A stretch of 45,790 nucleotides of DNA from Gammaproteobacteria bacterium (GTDB lineage: Bacteria > Pseudomonadota > Gammaproteobacteria > Pseudomonadales > Azotimanducaceae), in the NCBI GenBank assembly GCA_030123805.1, contig JASJXV010000010.1:1-45790 (forward strand), given 5' to 3'. Numbering within the stretch: position 1 is the first letter of the stretch; every line of letters starts with the position of its first letter. The notes below the pieces were generated by a model, which saw only the letters and a program-made list of their open reading frames with translations, was not told the origin of the DNA and did no database searches. Positions 41,976-45,790 of the stretch are shown here, piece after piece. The position numbers and the translations under genes are program-made.

Positions 41976-43796
41976 TCATCTGTAAAACTGATCCATCCTC
42001 TGTCGAGCTTTGACGATTTGATCCGGTGTACTGACAATATCGAAATTCCCTACTGCCCTTTGTAGCCGTAAATACTCAAGAATAAAATCATACACAGTAT
42101 TGGCCGCAGATAACTCCGAGGATAACAGGGCAAATTGTGCGTCCAGCAAGTCTATGTTGGTAACGACTCCCCGTTCATAAGAATCTATGATCAGTTGTAG
42201 ATTGTTCCTGCTCGCCCTGACAGCATCTTGTGACAGGTCAATATTTTTCAGACTGGCTCGCACATCGACTGTTTTACTTAAAACCGCAGCCTGTGTTTTT
42301 AAAAGGGCATCATCATATAATAAATCAATTTGTGCCAATTGCGCTCTGGCTTTTTCTATCCGTGCAAAGCGCTCACCACCCGCATAAAGTGGCAATGTGG
42401 CAACAATTGCAGCACTCCACTCGACATTATCTGTGGCTCCGCCAAATCGTGTTTGAGTTCCCGGAATGTCGATGCTTAGTTGCTCGGTACCCTTACCTTC
42501 ATCTGCCAGATACTTGGATCCATCAACAATGAAAGCAACACTCGGGAAAGTAATACTACGCCGTGCCGCCTTAAGAGCCCGGCGTTGCGCAGCCTGTTTC
42601 TCTCTGAGCGATGTCAGTTCCGGTGCAAATAGTAACGCTTCAGCGGCAAGGAAATTTTTGAGCTCCCTTTGACGAGAGTCGTTCTTGAGTCGTTCCCATA
42701 CAATTGGATCAGCCATCATCAGATAGCTGTCCTCAAGAGTAGGGTTAATTGTCTCAAATTCCTTACCTAATGGTTGATTCAAGACCATGTTGAGATTTAT
42801 TTTTGCCCGCTCTACCGCTGCTTGTGCCAACACGAGATCTTTTCTTGAGCTCGCCTGTGCAGTTTCCCAACGGTACACTTCTGCCTTGTTGGCAACACCG
42901 AGTTCCAATCGAATTTTCGCACGTTCATAGTTGGAGTCGGTCAATCGAAGATCATCCTCAAAGATGCGTGCCAGTGATTTTGAGCGCAACAGTGCCAGAT
43001 AACTGGAACTGGCATTCAGGATAGTATCCAACACAATGCCTTGTTGATCACTGGTCAGAGCTGATTGCAACATTTTCTGAATTTCATAGGTTGCCTTTAT
43101 ATCTTCTGAGTAGATGACCTGCCTAAGTTTGAGAGAGGCTGTGGTGCGGAATTCCGGTGCGATACCAAAACTTGCTTCAGCTCTATCCTGATCTATGGCA
43201 GTCTGCTGTATGGATGATATGAGGCTGGGATACAACCCGGCTTTTGCCTGGCGCACCCCCGCTTCACCGGCTGCAAGTTGTTGTCTGCTAGCCAGCAAAC
43301 CAAGATTTCGCTCCAGTGCCATCTGCACAGCTTCTCTTAGACTGATTTTGTCCTGCTTTACTGCCACAACTTCCGTACTCTCGAGGGTTTTGGCGTCTAT
43401 CCGGGGTGCTATGCGGGCAGGGTCATCCTCCTCTGCCACAGGTGCAGCGTCGATCGCAACCAGGATGTTGTCTGAACTACTATCCGTCCACAACCAGGCG
43501 CCGGAAATACCCAACTGCCTTGCCTTTGATTTGGCGCTGATCGCCTTTTCCTGATCATATGGACCTGAAACAATTCTGTAGAGGATTCCATCATCACGCA
43601 CGACTGACGCAACATCCAGGTTTTCGCCCAGTTGTTGCCCCAACCTCTCAGCAGCTTCAAGGGCCGACTCCAACTTGCTAAAACTCCCTACGACCACATA
43701 TCTATCCGCTGCATATGCGGTAGCCGATGCAAGCAGTGTCAACCATAAAACAAGCAGAAAAGTACGGCATCTGCATCCAGCACTGCCTAATCTCAT
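41976..43796 (-). CDS. TolC-family outer-membrane channel with N-terminal SPOR domain
   Basis: This 606-residue protein has a signal peptide (about 1-29, cleaved after AYAA), then a SPOR-like domain (about 30-105: RYVVVGSFSKLESALEAAERL, LYRIVSGPY). A linker of about 40 residues and a TolC-type efflux domain (about 148-600) follow, with its repeated helices and barrel strands (DILDAQFALL-like ending IDLLDAQFALLSSELSAANTVYDFI). SPOR domains bind denuded peptidoglycan at division sites; TolC channels export substrates with MFS or RND pumps. The fusion is unusual. The upstream MarR gene overlaps its ATG by 4 bases. Confidence 0.88.
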   Translation of the reverse strand: MRLGSAGCRCRTFLLVLWLTLLASATAYAADRYVVVGSFSKLESALEAAERLGQQLGENLDVASVVRDDGILYRIVSGPYDQEKAISAKSKARQLGISGAWLWTDSSSDNILVAIDAAPVAEEDDPARIAPRIDAKTLESTEVVAVKQDKISLREAVQMALERNLGLLASRQQLAAGEAGVRQAKAGLYPSLISSIQQTAIDQDRAEASFGIAPEFRTTASLKLRQVIYSEDIKATYEIQKMLQSALTSDQQGIVLDTILNASSSYLALLRSKSLARIFEDDLRLTDSNYERAKIRLELGVANKAEVYRWETAQASSRKDLVLAQAAVERAKINLNMVLNQPLGKEFETINPTLEDSYLMMADPIVWERLKNDSRQRELKNFLAAEALLFAPELTSLREKQAAQRRALKAARRSITFPSVAFIVDGSKYLADEGKGTEQLSIDIPGTQTRFGGATDNVEWSAAIVATLPLYAGGERFARIEKARAQLAQIDLLYDDALLKTQAAVLSKTVDVRASLKNIDLSQDAVRASRNNLQLIIDSYERGVVTNIDLLDAQFALLSSELSAANTVYDFILEYLRLQRAVGNFDIVSTPDQIVKARQRMDQFYR

Positions 43797-44290
43797 GGTA
43801 AATCAGCCTTTTTAGGATCATCACTCAATGCATTAGTCAGATTGGAAATCATAATTCTCAACCAGGCTCGTATCTGATCGAGATCCGGATTGCTTATGCC
43901 TTCGGCGGCCAGTAACACCATATTATCAACCACTTCTCTTAACTCATCCTCCAGTGAATCTAACTTATGCGTCATATAAATACGCTTTACTCTTCGGTCA
44001 TTTTCGTCACTTTTTCTTTCCACCATACCTTTTGCTTCAAGCGAGTCGAGTTTTTTACCCAGAGGGGATTTTCCGGTCGCCAGTAAATCCGCAAGCTCGG
44101 TTTGCGTTAATCCTTGCCGTCGATATATATAACTCAAGACTTCCCACTGGGCTGCAGTCAGCCCCAGCTTTTTTACCTGTCTATTGAAATATCTCCTGTA
44201 AAGCAAACCGGCATCATTAATCAGGATCGGCAGGTTTTCCTCCCGGGTGGGGTCTGTTTCCAGAAAATGTTGTCCTGTGGCAGAGTACAT
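43793..44290 (-). CDS. MarR-family transcriptional regulator
   Basis: This 165-residue winged-helix protein has LTQTELADLLATGKSPLGKKLDSLEAKGMVERK as recognition region and DENDRRVKRIYMT as wing. It is the first gene of an operon with the SPOR-TolC channel (4-base overlap) and is divergent from a lipoprotein RND adaptor. It is therefore a likely local repressor of the efflux genes. The palindrome at 44467-44480 is a candidate site. Confidence 0.9.
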   Translation of the reverse strand: MYSATGQHFLETDPTREENLPILINDAGLLYRRYFNRQVKKLGLTAAQWEVLSYIYRRQGLTQTELADLLATGKSPLGKKLDSLEAKGMVERKSDENDRRVKRIYMTHKLDSLEDELREVVDNMVLLAAEGISNPDLDQIRAWLRIMISNLTNALSDDPKKADLP

Positions 44291-44594
44291 ACCTGGCTAC
44301 CTTTTATCATTTGATCAGAATTATGCAACGATTAAGTTAGTTCCTGTCCGGAAATCGTCTTCTGTCTCTCAGCCCTGCGATACATTCAGTATGGTAGTCA
44401 TTGGTTTCATTCACTTGCAAAAAGAACCAACCGCCTCGAACTTTGAAGCCGGACATGCACTAGTTGGTATTATATGATACTATATGTACTGATACTAAAA
44501 TTTCTTCTTGCGACGTTTGTATCAACCTGGAAGGCATTTTCTTGCTCTCTTGACCCGAAACCTTGATCCCGGGACTGGACAATATAACACCAAT
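44291..44594. promoter_or_regulatory. Divergent control region of the marR-tolC operon and RND adaptor
   Basis: This 304-base region has no gene. The near-palindrome GTATTATATGATAC (44467-44480, 6 of 7 pairs) lies 115 bases before the adaptor ATG, and GATAC recurs at 44491-44495. It is AT-rich and could hold overlapping promoters, but no clear hexamer pair was found. Confidence 0.4.
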
Positions 44595-45710
44595 ATGAAC
44601 GCTTCTTTTTACTCATTCCTGCTGGGGTTGGCAGTCCCTACACTGCTCCTGATGACGGCTTGTGGCGAGACAGAAGTGAGTGCCTTCAATCGTAATCCCT
44701 CTCTGACCACAGATAGTATTATTCCCATATCCCTCACTCGGGTTAAACAGATTGATCTTCTCGAACCCATCCTGACCACAGGCACCATCCATGCCGACCA
44801 AACCACCAATATCTCTCCCATCGTCAGCGGACTCGTTGAGAAGGTCTTCGTCAAGGTTGGCGATCGAGTGAAGAAGGATCAACCTCTGTTCCAACTTCGG
44901 CGAACTGATATTCAACTCAGAGTTCGCCAACTGGAGCATTCGTTGACGCTTGCTCAGGCGGAATTCAGGAATGTCGCCAAGGATCTAAAAACAAATATGG
45001 GGCTGAGAAAGCGTGGCGCCGTCTCACAAGAGGTTCTGGACAATACACGTACGCGCCACGAAATCGCCGGGGCGCAATTGGGAATAGCTGAAGCACAACT
45101 GGCTCAGGCACAACAAAATCTGGCGGACACAACGGGTAAAGCTCCCTTTGATGGTGTCATCACTCAGAGAGAAATCAACGAAGGTTCCTATATTCGCAAT
45201 ATGCCAGGGGCCAGAAGCACTGCTCTGCAGATCCAGAAGATAGACACAGTTGAGGCGGTGGTAACGGTGCCAGACATTTATTTGAACCGGATTCATCTGG
45301 GAACTTCTGCCCGCGTTTTTGTTGACGGTTTGGGTAAGTTTTATCACAGCGAAATTCACGTAATCAATGACCGGGTAGATCAACAGAGCCGCACTCTGGA
45401 AGTTAGAATCCGTATTTCAAATGATATGTATGAAATCAAACCCGGATTGTTTGTGCGGGTGGAAATCTATCCCGAGCGACGTTCCGCACTTGTCTTACCT
45501 CGTCATGCAATCAGGGGCAGCAGTTCCCCATATGTATTCGTCAATGATAATGGATTTGCCAGAAAAGTCTCTGTTCGCACCCGGGAACTGGACACCGACC
45601 GAGTCGAAGTTTACGCAGGACTTGAACCGGGAACGGATGTTCTTTTCGGTAATAACCTCGCTCAAATTACACCCGGTACAGCCATTCAGGTGACCGGGCG
45701 CAGGAACTAA
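44595..45710 (+). CDS. RND efflux periplasmic adaptor lipoprotein (MdtA/AcrA-like)
   Basis: This 371-residue membrane fusion protein has a lipoprotein signal ending LMTAC with lipid-accepting C23. The half-lipoyl region is ISPIVSGLVEKVFVKVGDRVKKDQPLF. A short coiled-coil hairpin (about 95-150), a second half-lipoyl DTTGKAPFDGVITQREINEG and a beta-barrel segment complete it. Start: ATG at 44595, which places the signal peptide correctly; the frame runs up to a TTG at 44508. It ends 80 bases before the window edge; an RND pump gene would be expected next but is not visible. Confidence 0.92.
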   Translation: MNASFYSFLLGLAVPTLLLMTACGETEVSAFNRNPSLTTDSIIPISLTRVKQIDLLEPILTTGTIHADQTTNISPIVSGLVEKVFVKVGDRVKKDQPLFQLRRTDIQLRVRQLEHSLTLAQAEFRNVAKDLKTNMGLRKRGAVSQEVLDNTRTRHEIAGAQLGIAEAQLAQAQQNLADTTGKAPFDGVITQREINEGSYIRNMPGARSTALQIQKIDTVEAVVTVPDIYLNRIHLGTSARVFVDGLGKFYHSEIHVINDRVDQQSRTLEVRIRISNDMYEIKPGLFVRVEIYPERRSALVLPRHAIRGSSSPYVFVNDNGFARKVSVRTRELDTDRVEVYAGLEPGTDVLFGNNLAQITPGTAIQVTGRRN

Positions 45711-45717
45711 CCAGTAG

Positions 45718-45769
45718 CTGTCCGGATGCGGCCCACCGGATGCGGCCCACCGGATGCGGCCCACCGGAT
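45718..45769. repeat. Hairpin repeat expanded into a 14-bp tandem array
   Basis: The hairpin sequence shared with 30715-30737 begins at 45718. It is followed in register by three copies of the 14-base unit CGGATGCGGCCCAC (45723-45736, 45737-45750, 45751-45764) and a partial fourth. It lies right after the RND adaptor stop. Confidence 0.8.
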
Positions 45770-45790
45770 TTGAAGCCCGAGGTGGTTACT

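Noticed and set aside
45723-45769. CRISPR or integron attC array
   Set aside because: The units are 14 bases in direct contiguity with no spacers, and no cas or integrase gene is present.

Overview
The window comes from a gammaproteobacterial chromosome of moderate GC content, probably a marine or Pseudomonas-like lineage. The evidence is the gene order lptG-lptF / pepA-holC-X-valS, the holD-like/rimI/prfC neighbourhood, slyX, a FabY-type ketoacyl synthase, and LPS-export and RND/EmrAB efflux genes. Nothing in it looks like a phage, an IS element with a transposase, or a CRISPR array. Almost all of it is dense housekeeping and accessory metabolism, with short intergenic repeats.

Layout. 1-2.5 kb: tRNA-Leu(CAA), then an nfeD-SPFH-SPFH membrane-microdomain operon. 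2.5-8.7 kb: a ferritin-like diiron protein, a MarR-GNAT fusion regulator, plsC plus a HpaI-type aldolase, a hotdog thioesterase, an SDR dehydrogenase and an RDD membrane protein. 8.7-17.4 kb: the conserved block lptG/lptF (minus) divergent from pepA-holC-hypothetical-valS (plus), followed by a cold-shock gene and a bidirectional terminator. 17.4-22 kb: a quinone oxidoreductase, slyX, and an isolated hisH-hisF pair divergent from an unusual protein in which a GntR-type DNA-binding domain is fused to a Bacteroidetes-like PurM (AIR synthase). 22-28 kb: a LysR regulator and a 1636-residue single-chain acyl-CoA carboxylase with the order CT-alpha, unknown insert, CT-beta, biotin carboxylase, biotinyl domain. 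28-34 kb: class I fumarase, MaoC hydratase, acetyl-CoA acetyltransferase and fabY, which form an acetyl-CoA / fatty-acid theme together with the carboxylase. 34-38.3 kb: prfC, a frameshifted rimI, a HolD-like gene and tesB. 38.5-45.8 kb: an efflux block consisting of a SlyA-like regulator with emrA/emrB-like genes, a SPOR-domain TolC channel co-transcribed with a second MarR regulator, and a divergent lipoprotein RND adaptor whose pump would lie beyond the window.

The strongest candidates for something undescribed are the GntR-PurM fusion divergent from hisHF, with an operator-like palindrome over its promoter, and the giant carboxylase. HisHF releases AICAR, a purine intermediate, so the first could be a purine/histidine control module; that is inference. 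Secondary signals are the SPOR-TolC fusion, a perfect SlyA-type box, several 14-bp tandem repeats, and at least four families of intergenic hairpins or dispersed repeats.
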